This document shows, piece by piece, positions 1 through 9,122 of a DNA stretch of 59,187 bases. Below the pieces are notes generated by a model that was not told where the DNA came from, searched no databases, and saw only the letters and a list, made by a program, of their open reading frames with translations. Source of the stretch: JBECKS01 sp040235395 (GTDB taxonomy: Bacteria; Pseudomonadota; Gammaproteobacteria; Pseudomonadales; JBECKS01). Made by a program: the position numbers and the translations under genes. The stretch is from contig JBECKS010000079.1 in the NCBI GenBank assembly GCA_040235395.1, forward strand, positions 1 to 59,187, written 5' to 3'. Every line of letters begins with the position of its first letter. Positions within the stretch are counted from its first letter, which is position 1.

Positions 1-2520
1 CGTTCCAAGACTTGCCTTGATTTCACCAGCATTACGTTTTTCTTCAAGCGCCTTATTCACTTCATCCCTGACGTCAAAAAGCACCGTCCAGAAATTCTCA
101 GGCAAGCCATCCTGACTGTTTGAGTTAACCACTTTATCCAATGCATACCATTCTTCCAGAAAAACACTGGCAGACTGTTCACCCGGAACAAATGACCAGA
201 TTTCATCAGCTGTAAAACTAAGCACTGGCGCCATCCAACACGTCAGCGCTTGCAAGATGTGATACATGGCAGTTTGCGTTGAACGTCGTGCCGCACTTTC
301 CTTTTGACAGGTGTACTGACGATCCTTGATAACATCGAGATAAAAAGAGCTTAGTTCGATGTTGCAGAAGTTATGTAATTTCTGATAAACACCATGAAAG
401 TAGTAAGCATTGTAGTCTTCAATGATTTCCTTCTGAACTTCCAGCGCTTTACGAATCACCCATTGATCAATGCTCACAAGTTCGTCATAAGCAAGCTGAT
501 CGGTTTCTGGATTAAATCCATCCAGATTTGATAAAAGAAAGCGCGCAGTATTACGAATACGTCGATAGGAATCAGCAACGCGTTTAAAAATTTCATCGGA
601 AACTGCCATCTCTTTTGTATAGTCTGTTGCTGAAACCCAAAGTCTGATGATGTCAGCACCATAATTTTTTGTGACATCTTGAGGTGATACCACATTGCCT
701 AATGACTTAGACATTTTTCTGCCATTGGCATCCACCGTAAAACTGTAAGTCAGTACAGTTTTGTAAGGCGCTTTGCCTTTGATAGCGAGACTTGTGAGAA
801 GCGAAGACTGGAACCAGCCTCGATGTTGATCAGACCCTTCCAGATACAAATCTGCTGGAGAACCTAAAGCTTCAAGTTGATCGAGCACTGCAAAATGTGT
901 AACACCAGAATCAAACCAGACATCGAGCGTGTCAGTGACTTTTTCATAATCCTTGGCTTCAGCACCAATGAGTTCCTGCAAATCCAGATCAAACCAGGCA
1001 TCTATACCTTTCTGTTCAATCATTAATGCAACTTTTTCCATTAAGACTTCTGTTTCAGGGTGTAACTCCTGCGTTTCCTTATGAATACAAAGTGCAATGG
1101 GCACACCCCAGGTACGTTGCCGTGAGATACACCAGTCCGGACGTTCAGAAACCATGCTTTCAATTCGCGCCTTACCCCAATTAGGCAACCACTCAACCCC
1201 CTGAATGGCGTCCACAGCCATCTCACCCAAATGGTTTTGGGTCATGCTGATAAACCACTGAGGTGTTGCCCGAAAAATAATGGGTGTTTTATGTCGCCAG
1301 CAATGGGGGTAACTGTGAGTAATTTGTTCATGTGCAACCAATGCTTTCCTTTCTTTAAGCAAATCAATAATAAAATCATTGGCTTTATTAACATGCATAC
1401 CCGCAACAAGTTCGGTGCCGTCAAGAAAAACGCCATTGCCACCCACAGGGTTATACACCTCAAGACCATAGGTTTTTCCAACCACAAAGTCTTCCTGACC
1501 ATGGCCTGGCGCTGTATGTACTGCACCCGTACCCGCATCGGTAGTGACATGCTCTCCCAAAATAACAGGAACCTGTCGACTATAGAATGGATGCTGTAAC
1601 AACAACCTCTCAAGTTTTTTCCCTTTTACAGTAGCAAGCTCTTTTTCTTCAATCGCATATCGTTTGATGCAACTTTCTTTTAATTCTGAAGCAATAAGAA
1701 AAAGTTTGTTTTCATATTGTAGTAAAGAATAATCAAGCTCCGGGTGCAGACTCACTGCCATATTGGCTGGAAGTGTCCAGGGCGTTGTTGTCCAGATTAC
1801 AACTGAAACGCTATCGTATTGATCTGCAAGTTCAGGCTTTCCAATTACTTCCAGCGCCGCTTTTTTATCAACAAAATCAAATGCCACATCAATGGCATGA
1901 GATTTTTTATTTTCATACTCAACTTCTGCTTCAGCCAAAGCAGAGCCGCAATCGGTACACCAATGAACCGGTTTGGCACCTTTTTGCAAATGGCCGTTTT
2001 TAGTAATACGCGCTAAAGCCCTGACAATGTCAGCTTCAAATTTGTAATTCATGGTCAGGTAGGGATTTTCCCAATCACCCAAAACACCTAAACGCATGAA
2101 ATCTTTCTTCTGCCCATCAATCTGTTTCTGTGCGTACTTTCTGCATTCTTTTCTAAACGTCGCTGCGTCTACTTTCTGACCAACCTTTCCAACTTTCTTC
2201 TCAACTTTTAATTCAATGGGAAGACCATGGCAATCCCAACCAGGCACATAAGGAGAATCAAAACCACTCAGGGTTTTTGCTTTTACAATAATATCTTTGA
2301 GGATTTTATTAACGGAATGACCAATGTGAATATCACCATTTGCATAAGGAGGACCATCATGCAAAACAAATTTTTCACGACCCTTACGTAAATCCCTCAA
2401 TTGCTGATAAAGATCAATTTCCTGCCAACGCTTGAGAAACTCTGGCTCTCTGTTGGCAAGATTTGCCTTCATAGGAAAATCTGTTTTAGGTAGATTAAGG
2501 CTAGCTTTATAGTCGGTCAT
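1..2520 (-). CDS. ileS: Isoleucine--tRNA ligase, 3' end outside the window
   Basis: Charges tRNA-Ile with isoleucine in the cytoplasm. About 840 codons are visible of the roughly 930-940 usual for the family; the C-terminal zinc-binding tail lies left of the window. The ATG at 2520 opens a product starting MTDYKASLNLPKTDFPMK, typical of bacterial IleRS. The class I HIGH signature (DIHIGHS) is encoded near 2310-2330 and the KMSKS signature (RKMSKSLGN) near 695-720. Between them lies the CP1 editing domain, with WTTTPWTLP and the TDAGTGAVHTAPGHG stretch. It starts 35 nt downstream of ribF, and the ribF-ileS pair is conserved in gammaproteobacteria, so co-transcription is likely. No oddities seen. 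Identification is firm; only the missing end is unknown. Confidence 0.97.
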   Translation of the reverse strand, partial: MTDYKASLNLPKTDFPMKANLANREPEFLKRWQEIDLYQQLRDLRKGREKFVLHDGPPYANGDIHIGHSVNKILKDIIVKAKTLSGFDSPYVPGWDCHGLPIELKVEKKVGKVGQKVDAATFRKECRKYAQKQIDGQKKDFMRLGVLGDWENPYLTMNYKFEADIVRALARITKNGHLQKGAKPVHWCTDCGSALAEAEVEYENKKSHAIDVAFDFVDKKAALEVIGKPELADQYDSVSVVIWTTTPWTLPANMAVSLHPELDYSLLQYENKLFLIASELKESCIKRYAIEEKELATVKGKKLERLLLQHPFYSRQVPVILGEHVTTDAGTGAVHTAPGHGQEDFVVGKTYGLEVYNPVGGNGVFLDGTELVAGMHVNKANDFIIDLLKERKALVAHEQITHSYPHCWRHKTPIIFRATPQWFISMTQNHLGEMAVDAIQGVEWLPNWGKARIESMVSERPDWCISRQRTWGVPIALCIHKETQELHPETEVLMEKVALMIEQKGIDAWFDLDLQELIGAEAKDYEKVTDTLDVWFDSGVTHFAVLDQLEALGSPADLYLEGSDQHRGWFQSSLLTSLAIKGKAPYKTVLTYSFTVDANGRKMSKSLGNVVSPQDVTKNYGADIIRLWVSATDYTKEMAVSDEIFKRVADSYRRIRNTARFLLSNLDGFNPETDQLAYDELVSIDQWVIRKALEVQKEIIEDYNAYYFHGVYQKLHNFCNIELSSFYLDVIKDRQYTCQKESAARRSTQTAMYHILQALTCWMAPVLSFTADEIWSFVPGEQSASVFLEEWYALDKVVNSNSQDGLPENFWTVLFDVRDEVNKALEEKRNAGEIKASLGT

Positions 2521-2555
2521 AACAGTTCTGTTTTTAATAATACGGATTCAGTTTT

Positions 2556-3515
2556 TTAGCGTTGTTTGAAAAATGTTTTGGCAACCTCGATATCTTCCAG
2601 AATTTTGTTTTTCATGGTTTCAATATCTGGAAATTTTTCTTCGTCACGAATTTTCATCAAAGGACGAACATGAACGGTCTTTCTATAAATCATTCGATTG
2701 AAATCAAAGATATTCACTTCTAGCAAAACGCCCTTGCCGTTTACGGTTGGGCGTGTTCCCAGATTCGACACGCCTTGATAACGAATTGGCTGCCCTTTAG
2801 CATCACTCTCATCTTCAATGACTACTTCCACAGCAAACACACCCTTGATGGGAGTCTGTTTTCTTGAAATAGGAAGGTTTATGGTGGGAACGCCGAGTTT
2901 TCGGCCCAGCTGTTGACCGTAACAAACCTTGCCGCTGAATTCAAAAGGTCTCCCAAGAAACGCTGCTGCTTTTTCAAAATCAGAATCAGCTAAGGCCTGC
3001 CTAACTAGCGTACTACTAACACGCTCACCTTTAACAATCATGCTTTCGCTATCCTGAACATCAAAACCAACGGATTTTCCCCATTGCTCCAGAAATTCAT
3101 AATTACCCGTTCTTTCCCTTCCAAAAGCGAAATCATCGCCAACTACCAGATATTTCACATTCAGACGTTCAGTAATGACCAACCTGGCAAAGTCTTCAGC
3201 GGATAACTGCGCCAGTTTTTTATTGAAAGGAAGACAAAGGAGGTAATCCACCCCCAGACCTTCAAGATAAAGATATTTTTCCCGAAAGCGCATGATGCGA
3301 GCAGGTGCTTTATCGGGCGCAAAGAATTCCTTGGGTTGAGGTTCAAACAGAATAACAACCGATGGAAGCTTCAGGTCTTTTGCCTTATTCACCACATGGG
3401 CGACAATGGACTGATGTCCCCTGTGTACACCATCGAAATTTCCAATAGTTGCAACACTTCCCTGAGTAAAAATTAACTCAGCAGGACCTTTCCTGATTCC
3501 GCGCAATAGCTTCAT
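2556..3515 (-). CDS. ribF: Bifunctional riboflavin kinase / FAD synthetase
   Basis: Phosphorylates riboflavin to FMN and adenylylates FMN to FAD. The protein has 319 residues, normal for RibF. The N-terminal nucleotidyltransferase domain carries GNFDGVHRGH (residues 25-34) with the HxGH nucleotide-binding motif, and the C-terminal flavokinase domain carries GRKLGVPTINL near residue 210. Start ATG at 3515. The gene is divergent from rpsT across 374 nt and lies just upstream of ileS. A perfect TATAAT facing this gene sits at 3655-3660, with no good -35 box. Identification is secure. Confidence 0.97.
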   Translation of the reverse strand: MKLLRGIRKGPAELIFTQGSVATIGNFDGVHRGHQSIVAHVVNKAKDLKLPSVVILFEPQPKEFFAPDKAPARIMRFREKYLYLEGLGVDYLLCLPFNKKLAQLSAEDFARLVITERLNVKYLVVGDDFAFGRERTGNYEFLEQWGKSVGFDVQDSESMIVKGERVSSTLVRQALADSDFEKAAAFLGRPFEFSGKVCYGQQLGRKLGVPTINLPISRKQTPIKGVFAVEVVIEDESDAKGQPIRYQGVSNLGTRPTVNGKGVLLEVNIFDFNRMIYRKTVHVRPLMKIRDEEKFPDIETMKNKILEDIEVAKTFFKQR

Positions 3516-3654
3516 GGATCGTTTTCGAATTAACCTAAAATATCATGGATATGTTCATGGATTCTGAGAAGCCCGAGTGCCACAGGCATAAAAGATAGCC
3601 ATGGGATATGAGCCAGGAATTCCACCTTCTTCCCAAGCCCTTGATAGAGCTGCG

Positions 3655-3660
3655 ATTATA
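3655..3660 (-). promoter_or_regulatory. Possible -10 box for ribF-ileS
   Basis: On the minus strand this hexamer is TATAAT, about 140 nt before the ribF start. No convincing -35 hexamer is present 16-18 nt upstream, so this is only a candidate. Confidence 0.35.
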
Positions 3661-3760
3661 GAGAAAAGGGCTAGATACAGCTAGGCAAAGCAGCTTATTG
3701 CCAAGGCTTTCAAGAGGTGTCCAACCAGTCTTGTGAAAAGCCTCCTAAACAGCTGCATCA

Positions 3761-3789
3761 TTGACAAAAGTAGGCTTCTTCGGCATAGT
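3761..3789 (+). promoter_or_regulatory. Probable rpsT promoter
   Basis: Perfect -35 TTGACA (3761-3766), 17-nt spacer, -10 CATAGT (3784-3789, four of six). It would start transcription about 95 nt before the rpsT start codon. Confidence 0.6.
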
Positions 3790-3889
3790 TCCGCGCCTCA
3801 GATTGCCACCCAAGCACCCTGTGTTTTCAAGGCAACTCTCAAATTCAAGAAACATTCAGTACAGATAACTAGCAAGAAGGTATAAGACA

Positions 3890-4150
3890 TTGGCTAACAC
3901 AGCACAAGCTCGTAAACGCGCAAAACAGGCAGACAAACATCGTCGACATAATGCAAGTCAACGTTCCGCCGTTAGAACCAGCATCAAAAAAGTGGTTGCA
4001 GCAATCGCCTCAAAAGATAAAGAAGCTGCTCAAGCGGCATACACTTCAGCGGTTCCTATGATTGATAAGATGGCAAACAAAGGCATCATTCACAAAAACA
4101 AAGCTGCCAGACATAAAAGTCGTCTTAGCGCTCAAATAAAAGCACTTTAA
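3890..4150 (+). CDS. rpsT: 30S ribosomal protein S20
   Basis: Binds 16S rRNA early in 30S assembly. 86 residues, lysine- and arginine-rich, beginning MANTAQARKRAKQADKHR and containing the usual GIIHKNKAARHKSRL C-terminal helix. The start codon is TTG at 3890, preceded by AGAAGG (3875-3880). A UUG start is also used by E. coli rpsT, where poor initiation takes part in autoregulation; that it does so here is inference. A strong terminator follows directly. Confidence 0.97.
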   Translation: MANTAQARKRAKQADKHRRHNASQRSAVRTSIKKVVAAIASKDKEAAQAAYTSAVPMIDKMANKGIIHKNKAARHKSRLSAQIKAL

Positions 4151-4164
4151 ATCCCGCTTTAATA

Positions 4165-4206
4165 AAAAAAAGGCTTCGTAGGTTCAGAGCTTACGAAGCC
4201 TTTTTT
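4165..4206 (+). terminator. rpsT intrinsic terminator, possibly bidirectional
   Basis: AGGCTTCGTA (4171-4180) pairs perfectly with TACGAAGCCT (4192-4201), then a T tract. The A run on the left side would make it work in reverse for proB as well, whose stop codon lies 55 nt away. Confidence 0.9.
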
Positions 4207-4260
4207 ATGCCTAGACGTTTTTAATTCGCTTAACTTTCAAGCTAACTACAACCAGTTCAA

Positions 4261-5394
4261 CTAACAAAGCACCAGATTATCCCTGTTAATCAACTCAGGC
4301 TCATCGATATAACCTAATATGGATTCGATAGCATCACTAGCTTTCCCGGCAATCCTGGCAGCTTCTTCCGAATTGTAATTAACCAAGCCTCTGGCAATTA
4401 CCTGACCTTTTGTATCCACACAGGCCACCATCTCACCTCTAACAAACTTGCCTTTAACCTGAGTCACGCCAACAGGAAGCAAACTACTATTTCTTTCTCT
4501 TAATACCTTGACGGCCCCATCATCAAGCACAAGCTGGCCCGCCATATTCAGATGACTGGCGATCCATTGCTTTCTTGCAGACTCAGGGTCCTTGTCTGCT
4601 AGCAATAACGTGCCTAGAACTTCCCCACTTGCAAGACGTTTCAGGATATTTGCTTCTGCACCATTGGCGATAATCGTACTGGCACCAGAACGTGCGGCCA
4701 ATGAAGCAGACTGTACCTTGGTAATCATTCCACCACGGCCAAGCCCATCCTTACTGCCACTTGCCATTTCCATTAAACGAGGGTCATTCGCAGAAAGATT
4801 ATCAAGCATCGATGCATCTGGATTTTCCCTTGGATCACTTTCATACATGCCTTGTTGATTGGTGAGTAATACCATCACCTCCGCCTGAATAAGGTTGGTT
4901 ACCAAGGCTGCAAGGTTATCGTTATCACCAAAACGGATTTCATCAGTCACAACCGTATCGTTTTCATTAATCAGGGGCACTACCCCCATTTCAATCAAGG
5001 CAAGCAAAGTGCTTCTGGCATTGAGGTAGCGCTTTCTATTTGATAAATCATCATGTGTCAGCAGAATTTGTGCAGTATGTTTTCCCTGTTTTTTAAAACA
5101 GGCTTCGTAAACCTGCACCAGGCTCATCTGGCCAACAGCAGCAGCTGCCTGCAACTCGTGAATCTTTTCTGGTCGACCTTTCAGTCCAAGTTTACTCACT
5201 CCAGCAGCAACCGCGCCTGAAGATACCAGCACGACCTCCTTGCCCATCGACATGAGTGCAACAATATCTTCAGACAATTTTGAAATCACCTGCTCATCAA
5301 GGCCCTGACCATTATTCGTTAAAAGCGCACTGCCGATTTTAACGACCCAACGCTTTCTGCTAGCAAGTAACTGTCGTGCCTGTTCACTTTTCAT
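4261..5394 (-). CDS. proB: Glutamate 5-kinase
   Basis: Catalyses the ATP-dependent first step of proline synthesis, glutamate to glutamyl-5-phosphate. 377 residues. The amino-acid-kinase domain shows VVKIGSALL (17-25), VSSGAVAAG (near 57-65) and INENDTVV (near 143); a C-terminal PUA domain spans roughly 285-365, as in the long ProB form. It begins 5 nt after obgE stops, the conserved rplU-rpmA-obgE-proB arrangement. The PUA-containing form is usually feedback-inhibited by proline, but this cannot be read from the sequence. Confidence 0.97.
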   Translation of the reverse strand: MKSEQARQLLASRKRWVVKIGSALLTNNGQGLDEQVISKLSEDIVALMSMGKEVVLVSSGAVAAGVSKLGLKGRPEKIHELQAAAAVGQMSLVQVYEACFKKQGKHTAQILLTHDDLSNRKRYLNARSTLLALIEMGVVPLINENDTVVTDEIRFGDNDNLAALVTNLIQAEVMVLLTNQQGMYESDPRENPDASMLDNLSANDPRLMEMASGSKDGLGRGGMITKVQSASLAARSGASTIIANGAEANILKRLASGEVLGTLLLADKDPESARKQWIASHLNMAGQLVLDDGAVKVLRERNSSLLPVGVTQVKGKFVRGEMVACVDTKGQVIARGLVNYNSEEAARIAGKASDAIESILGYIDEPELINRDNLVLC

Positions 5395-5399
5395 TTTAT

Positions 5400-6593
5400 T
5401 TATTCCTGATAAAACACGTCGATATCGTAATCGTCATCATCAAAGTCATCTGATTCCCGCTCTGCACGTTTTTTCTCACGATAGATTTCTTTCAGCTCCT
5501 GTACTTTCATGCGCGCTTCTTCTTCGAGAGTAGCCAGTAAATTAGCGCGTTCAGTGGCGTAAGCCTCATCAGTTTTCTCTTTTTCTGACAACTCTTCCAG
5601 ATAACGCATAATGGCTTGAACCAACGCATCTGTTCCCTGTCGATTCAGAGCAGAGATTTCAAATACTGGGCCTTTCCATTTGAGTTTCTTAACAACAGCT
5701 TTCCTGACAGCCTGAACTTCCTCTGGTGGAAGCAAGTCAATTTTATTCAACACAAGCCATCTTGGCTGACTCGCCAAGGTATGACTAAATGTTTCCAGTT
5801 CATTCACAATGGATAAAGCCTGCTCTGCTGGATCTCCCTGATCAACTGGTAACACATCAACCAGGTGCAATAACAGACGCGTTCTAACCAGATGCTTGAG
5901 AAAACGAATACCCAGACCCACACCATCAGCAGCCCCTTCAACAAGACCTGGTATGTCTGCCATCACAAAACTCTGGAACTCCCCTACCTTCACAACACCA
6001 AGATTAGGTAACAGCGTAGTAAAAGGATAATCCGCCACTTTGGGACGCGCTGCAGAAACCGCTCTTATCAAGGATGATTTGCCAGCATTAGGAAGTCCAA
6101 GAAGACCCACATCGGCTAACACTTTTAACTCAAGTTTTAATTCACGTGTTTCACCGTCTTTTCCAGGAATGGTTTTTCTCGGTGACCTATTGGTACTGGA
6201 TTTAAAGTGGGCATTACCCAATCCACCCTTGCCACCTCGAGCTACCAGAAGCCTCATTCCAGCTTTATCCATATCACCTAGCACTTCGTTTGTACTGGCA
6301 TCAATAACCGTTGTACCTACCGGAACCTGAAGAATGACATCATCTGCTTTAGCGCCAGAACAATTCCGTCCTCGACCACCTTCACCACGCTTCGCTCTAT
6401 GATGTCGGGTATAACGATAATCAACTAGCGTATTCAGGGCATCATTTGCTTCCAGATAAACACTGCCGCCGTCGCCACCATCGCCACCGTCAGGCCCACC
6501 ATCAGGCATGAATTTCAGACGTAGAAAACTTAAGGCACCGTTTCCACCAGCACCCGCTTCTACTTTGATAATGGCTTCATCAACAAATTTCAT
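5400..6593 (-). CDS. obgE: GTPase Obg / CgtA
   Basis: Essential GTPase involved in 50S assembly and stress control. 397 residues: glycine-rich Obg fold (1-158) with GPDGGDGGDGGSV repeats, a G domain with P-loop GLPNAGKS (166-173), DIPGLVEGAADG switch II and NKID specificity motif, then an acidic C-terminal tail ending DDYDIDVFYQE, as in proteobacterial ObgE. A strong hairpin terminator separates it from rpmA, so part of its transcription may be attenuated relative to the two ribosomal genes. Confidence 0.97.
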   Translation of the reverse strand: MKFVDEAIIKVEAGAGGNGALSFLRLKFMPDGGPDGGDGGDGGSVYLEANDALNTLVDYRYTRHHRAKRGEGGRGRNCSGAKADDVILQVPVGTTVIDASTNEVLGDMDKAGMRLLVARGGKGGLGNAHFKSSTNRSPRKTIPGKDGETRELKLELKVLADVGLLGLPNAGKSSLIRAVSAARPKVADYPFTTLLPNLGVVKVGEFQSFVMADIPGLVEGAADGVGLGIRFLKHLVRTRLLLHLVDVLPVDQGDPAEQALSIVNELETFSHTLASQPRWLVLNKIDLLPPEEVQAVRKAVVKKLKWKGPVFEISALNRQGTDALVQAIMRYLEELSEKEKTDEAYATERANLLATLEEEARMKVQELKEIYREKKRAERESDDFDDDDYDIDVFYQE

Positions 6594-6628
6594 GACGCTT
6601 AATTCAGATTTTCTCGTAGGACAAAAAC

Positions 6629-6657
6629 AAAAAACCCCGTGAAAACGGGGTTTTTTT
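6629..6657 (-). terminator. Terminator or attenuator between rpmA and obgE
   Basis: ACCCCGT and ACGGGGT pair around a four-base loop and are followed on the minus strand by TTTTTTG and more T. It lies between rpmA (stop at 6682) and the obgE start (6593), inside what is usually one operon, so partial read-through is expected. Confidence 0.85.
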
Positions 6658-6681
6658 CATGATTCTATTAACAGACAACAA

Positions 6682-6942
6682 TCAGGCAACCGGTTCCACG
6701 CTAACGTATTTTCGCTTGCTCGGGCCTTTTTCTGCAAATGTCACTTTCCCACCTGCTTTTGCAAAAAGTGTGTGGTCTCTACCAATGCCAACGTTTGTGC
6801 CTGCATGAAACTTGGTGCCACGCTGTCTAACCAGAATATTGCCAGGTACAACAATCTCGCCACCGAATTTTTTTACGCCCAATCGTTTGGAAATGGAATC
6901 GCGACCGTTACTGGTACTACCACCTGCCTTCTTGTGAGCCAT
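6682..6942 (-). CDS. rpmA: 50S ribosomal protein L27
   Basis: 86 residues beginning MAHKKAGGSTSNGRDS, the flexible N-terminus that reaches the peptidyl transferase centre, followed by the conserved RLGVKKFGGE and RQRGTKFHAG stretches. It lies 45 nt downstream of rplU. No extra N-terminal leader of the Firmicutes type is present, so no protease maturation is expected. Confidence 0.98.
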   Translation of the reverse strand: MAHKKAGGSTSNGRDSISKRLGVKKFGGEIVVPGNILVRQRGTKFHAGTNVGIGRDHTLFAKAGGKVTFAEKGPSKRKYVSVEPVA

Positions 6943-6987
6943 TGTTCTTTCCTCTCTAAATCTCTACAACTGATTCTATAAGTTAAC

Positions 6988-7299
6988 TTAGGCGCTAATG
7001 CCCGTAATTTTTACTTCAGTAAACCACTGACGGTGTCCCATCTGCTTACGATGATGCTTACGTCGACGAAACTTAACAATCTTAACCTTGGCAGCGCGAC
7101 CGTGGTTCAATACCTCAGCACTGACCTTACCCCCATCAACATAAGGAGCACCAATTTTTACATCCTTATCAGTCTTAACCAGAAGTACCTTGTCAAAATC
7201 CAGTTTTGCGCCTGCTTCTGATTCAATTAATTCTAAACGGATGACATCACCTTCAGCTACTCGATGCTGCTTGCCACCACTTTCAAATACCGCGTACAT
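6988..7299 (-). CDS. rplU: 50S ribosomal protein L21
   Basis: 103 residues, MYAVFESGGKQHRV start and the KFRRRKHHRKQMGHRQWFTEVKI C-terminal region of L21 (a 23S rRNA-binding protein). First gene of rplU-rpmA-obgE-proB. Its probable promoter, 165-193 nt upstream, gives a leader of about 155 nt with two short hairpins, so leader control is possible. Confidence 0.98.
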   Translation of the reverse strand: MYAVFESGGKQHRVAEGDVIRLELIESEAGAKLDFDKVLLVKTDKDVKIGAPYVDGGKVSAEVLNHGRAAKVKIVKFRRRKHHRKQMGHRQWFTEVKITGISA

Positions 7300-7463
7300 A
7301 GTTTACTCCACTCTCAGTAATCAGCTATTTATGATATTACTTGGGGTCTCTTGAGCTGGCTTTCGACTCGATTTCGACTTGAATCAATAAGCCCATTCAA
7401 ATGGCTCAGGAGGAAAATAAAATCAGGGACAGGAATCTGACCCAACCCTGTTCAGGGTGGCGT

Positions 7464-7492
7464 ATTCTACGGGATGGCTTATCCTGTCGCAA
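7464..7492 (-). promoter_or_regulatory. Probable rplU operon promoter
   Basis: Read on the minus strand: TTGCGA (-35), 17-nt spacer, TAGAAT (-10), followed by a GC-containing discriminator. Downstream in the leader lie a CCCT-GAAC-AGGG hairpin and a TCAG/CTGA hairpin followed by TTTTATTTT. Confidence 0.65.
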
Positions 7493-7511
7493 GCGAATTC
7501 AGGGCTCTTTC

Positions 7512-7540
7512 TTGACTCTTTGCCATGCCCTCACTAGCAT
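7512..7540 (+). promoter_or_regulatory. Probable ispB promoter
   Basis: TTGACT (7512-7517), 17-nt spacer, TAGCAT (7535-7540). Transcription would start near 7547, downstream of the in-frame ATG at 7525, which supports the later TTG start for ispB. The 309 nt between rplU and ispB hold this and the rplU promoter and nothing else that I recognise. Confidence 0.5.
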
Positions 7541-7608
7541 TCGGGCACTTCCAGAAATCAGGGTTTGAGCTTGGTTTCAAGGCCATTCATTTTTTCAGGA
7601 GCACTCAC

Positions 7609-8595
7609 TTGCCTTCTTCTCCCAAGACCGACTTCCAAGGAATCAGCGCCGTTGTTCAGGATGAATTCAAGGCAGTCGACAGGCTAATCTATGAAGAACT
7701 CGGCTCCAATGTACCCTTTATCCAGGAAGTTGGTCACTACATCACCAAGAGTGGTGGTAAACGTTTACGACCCTTAGTTACCTTACTAAGTGCGCTCGCT
7801 TGTGGATACCAGGGAAAAGACCATATCAAGGTAGCAGCCATTACCGAGCTACTACATACCGCAACCCTTCTTCATGATGATGTGGTGGATGAGTCTGACC
7901 TTAGACGCGGGAAGGCCACCGTCAATTCCAGATGGAACAATGCAGCTGCCATTCTAGTTGGTGATTTTCTGGTTTCACGCTCCTTTCAGATGATTGTTGA
8001 AGTCGGCAATATTTCACTCATGAAAATTCTTGCTGATGCAGCAAACTTCATTACCGAAGGCGAAGTGTTGCAGATGGTTAATGCGAGAAACCCAGACACT
8101 ACTGAAGAAAGCTATCTCGAAGTCATTCGTTATAAAACCGGAAAAATGTTTGAAGTTGCTGCTCAGGCAGGTCCTGTGCTAGCTGGCTCGAACAAAGACA
8201 TAGAAAATGCCATGGTGCTTTATGCCCATCATCTAGGTGGTGCCTTCCAGTTAATTGATGATTACCTGGACTATTCCAGTGATGCACGCACCTTAGGAAA
8301 AAATGTGGGTGATGATCTCGCCGAAGGCAAACCTACCTTGCCTCTTATTTTCGCAATTAAGAATGGTAACGAAAAGGAAAGCGCACTTTTGAAAGACTGT
8401 ATACGAAATGGCAGTCTGGATAAACTTGATCAGGTGCTGGAAATCATAGAAAAAACAGGAGCCATGAACTACACCAGAGACATGGCCCTACGTGAAGCTG
8501 AACTTGCCATCGAAAAATGCGCAATTCTTGAATCTTCTGAATACAAAAAATCCCTTGAACTACTCGCAAAATTTTCTATTGAACGTAGTTTCTAG
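7609..8595 (+). CDS. ispB: Octaprenyl (polyprenyl) diphosphate synthase
   Basis: Trans-prenyltransferase that builds the long isoprenoid tail of ubiquinone from FPP and IPP. The TTG start at 7609 is chosen over an in-frame ATG at 7525 because AGGAG (7597-7601) lies 7 nt before it, because a promoter lies between the two, and because the resulting 328 residues match the family's 320-330. First aspartate-rich motif DDVVD at 90-94, second DDYLD at 217-221, plus GGKRLRP near 50. Divergent from rplU, as in E. coli. Confidence 0.95.
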   Translation: MPSSPKTDFQGISAVVQDEFKAVDRLIYEELGSNVPFIQEVGHYITKSGGKRLRPLVTLLSALACGYQGKDHIKVAAITELLHTATLLHDDVVDESDLRRGKATVNSRWNNAAAILVGDFLVSRSFQMIVEVGNISLMKILADAANFITEGEVLQMVNARNPDTTEESYLEVIRYKTGKMFEVAAQAGPVLAGSNKDIENAMVLYAHHLGGAFQLIDDYLDYSSDARTLGKNVGDDLAEGKPTLPLIFAIKNGNEKESALLKDCIRNGSLDKLDQVLEIIEKTGAMNYTRDMALREAELAIEKCAILESSEYKKSLELLAKFSIERSF

Positions 8596-8607
8596 AGAAT
8601 TGTCAGA

Positions 8608-9084
8608 TTAAAGCTTCAACTCTTTAATCAACTTAATCACATCATCATGATGGGTTTTGGTATTCACTTTTGCCATCACATGTTTAATGCGTCCATCTTT
8701 CCCGATAATGAACGTGGTGCGCAAGATACCCATAAACTCCTTGCCCATGAATTTCTTTAAATCCCATACACCATACTTTTCTGCAATTTTGTGATCTTCA
8801 TCTGACAGCAATGTAAAGTTCAACTCATCACGTTGGCAGAATTTATCCAACCTTTTTACAGCATCCGGGCTAATGGCGAGCACTTCTGTTTTCAGTTTTG
8901 AAAATTCCTTTTTCGTATCACGAATACCCTGTGCCTGAACCGTACAACCTGGCGTCATGGCTTTTGGATAAAAATACAGCACAACATTTTTCTTACCCTT
9001 GAAATCCTTAAGACTGACTTTGTTTCCATTTTGGTCCAACAAGGTAAATGCAGGTGCAAGATTCCCGACTTTTGCTAAAGCCAT
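8608..9084 (-). CDS. bcp: Thioredoxin-dependent peroxiredoxin, Bcp/PrxQ family
   Basis: Reduces hydrogen peroxide and organic peroxides in the cytoplasm. 158 residues; peroxidatic Cys47 in TPGCT. The E. coli resolving cysteine five residues on is Gln52 here, but Cys83 (KFCQRDELNF) matches the alternative resolving position known from Xylella-type Bcp, so this is probably an atypical two-Cys enzyme and not a one-Cys enzyme. AAAGGAG precedes the ATG at 9084. Convergent with ispB, 12 nt apart. Confidence 0.95.
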   Translation of the reverse strand: MALAKVGNLAPAFTLLDQNGNKVSLKDFKGKKNVVLYFYPKAMTPGCTVQAQGIRDTKKEFSKLKTEVLAISPDAVKRLDKFCQRDELNFTLLSDEDHKIAEKYGVWDLKKFMGKEFMGILRTTFIIGKDGRIKHVMAKVNTKTHHDDVIKLIKELKL

Positions 9085-9122
9085 ATTAATTCTCCTTTAG
9101 GGTTAATTCAGTGTAAGGATTT

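Larger units (their letters stand above)
3516..3889. other. ribF-rpsT divergent intergenic region
   Basis: 374 nt without a credible coding region. It should hold the promoters of both flanking genes: TTGACA-N17-CATAGT facing rpsT and a lone TATAAT facing ribF. In Pseudomonas-type genomes murJ (mviN) sits between rpsT and ribF; it is absent here, and I see no long remnant of it. Confidence 0.7.

Noticed and set aside
8608..9084. Bcp appears to lack its resolving cysteine (Gln52).
   Set aside because: Cys83 sits where another known group of Bcp/PrxQ enzymes keeps the resolving cysteine, so the protein is probably a normal atypical two-Cys enzyme.
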